From positions 542 to 5,673 of the forward strand of contig PMHI01000095.1 in assembly GCA_003156615.1 (NCBI GenBank): a DNA stretch of 5,132 nucleotides. Reading direction: 5' to 3'. This stretch comes from Acidobacteriaceae bacterium. GTDB taxonomy: Bacteria > Acidobacteriota > Terriglobia > Terriglobales > SbA1. Under the pieces are notes generated by a model, which saw only the letters and a program-made list of their open reading frames with translations, did not search any database and was not told where the DNA came from. Every line of letters starts with the position of its first letter. Position 1 is the stretch's first letter. The position numbers and the translations under genes were made by a program. This document shows, in pieces, positions 4,997 to 5,132 of this stretch.

Positions 4997-5132
4997 TTAT
5001 CGGTGTCCACCACCGCCATGTCCACCTCCGGCATGTCCGCCCCCTCCACCGTGGAACCCTCCGCCGCCACCGTGGAAACCACCTCCGCCATGAAACCCGC
5101 CGCCACCGCGGACTGCACCACCGCGGACTGCA
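4997..5132 (-). CDS. C-terminal end of a Gly/His-rich low-complexity protein (partial)
   Basis: The last 44 codons and a TAA stop are present; the start lies beyond the right edge. The residues begin with two copies of AVRGG and continue with FHGGGG-type repeats (FHGGGG, FHGGGGG, FHGGGGG), then a histidine-dotted glycine tail ending in GGGGHR. The first two units are exact 15-bp DNA repeats (5103-5117 and 5118-5132), so the tandem array probably continues outside the window. Similar FHGGG-rich tails occur, from memory, on small secreted or membrane-anchored proteins of Acidobacteria, but no signal peptide or folded domain can be seen here. The regularly spaced histidines could bind metal; that is speculation. 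The downstream intrinsic terminator on the same strand supports this reading over the open frame on the opposite strand. Confidence 0.65.
   Translation of the reverse strand, partial: AVRGGAVRGGGGFHGGGGFHGGGGGFHGGGGGHAGGGHGGGGHR

Noticed and set aside
5028..5132. Open plus-strand reading (MSTSGMSAPSTVEPSA...) opposite the Gly/His-rich tail
   Set aside because: It is open only because the repeat DNA lacks stops. The minus-strand reading gives regular FHGGGG repeats, a stop codon and a downstream intrinsic terminator.
5103..5132. CRISPR-like or other array from the 15-bp direct repeats
   Set aside because: The repeats abut without spacers, are in frame (AVRGG twice) and belong to a low-complexity coding tail.

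Overview
All recognisable genes lie on the minus strand, so the window is read from right to left: a Gly/His-rich protein (C-terminal end only), a small seven-iron-type ferredoxin, recO, glyQ, glyS, and the first 21 codons of a gene that is probably ppdK (pyruvate, phosphate dikinase). The sequence is GC-rich and almost fully coding. The bacterial alpha/beta glycyl-tRNA synthetase, the Thermus/Bacillus-schlegelii-like ferredoxin, the recO-glyQ-glyS-(ppdK) order, the FHGGGG-type low-complexity protein and the GGGGCTAAAGCCCC-type intergenic repeat together suggest an acidobacterium (Acidobacteriota, Terriglobia-like). That assignment rests on recall of family features and was not tested by search.

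Layout. 1-65: start of a ppdK-like gene with a good ribosome binding site. 66-171: intergenic DNA with two inverted repeats that looks like a dispersed repeat element. 172-2316: glyS. 2317-2398: short spacer. 2399-3496: glyQ, starting at TTG, with an apparent extra segment of about 35 residues and a C-terminal tail. 3497-3538: short spacer. 3539-4282: recO. 4283-4539: non-coding region with a candidate recO promoter, a degenerate heptamer repeat, an 11-bp inverted repeat and a strong terminator for the ferredoxin gene. 4540-4800: ferredoxin. 4801-4996: ferredoxin leader and candidate extended -10 promoter, the terminator of the next gene, and an 8-bp hairpin. 4997-5132: 3' end of the Gly/His-rich gene.

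Transcription units. The Gly-rich gene and the ferredoxin gene each appear to end at a rho-independent terminator, and the ferredoxin has its own candidate promoter, so it is probably monocistronic. recO, glyQ and glyS are spaced by 42 and 82 bp with no convincing terminator between them and probably form one operon, possibly running on into the ppdK-like gene. GlyQ and GlyS together make the heterotetrameric glycyl-tRNA synthetase. RecO serves RecFOR recombination repair. PPDK would interconvert pyruvate and phosphoenolpyruvate.

This is mostly a conserved housekeeping region. I found no convincing undescribed system. The points most worth a second look are the GlyQ insertion, the heptamer repeats at gene boundaries on both sides of recO, the inverted repeat over the ferredoxin -10 element, and the dispersed-repeat candidate between glyS and the ppdK-like gene.
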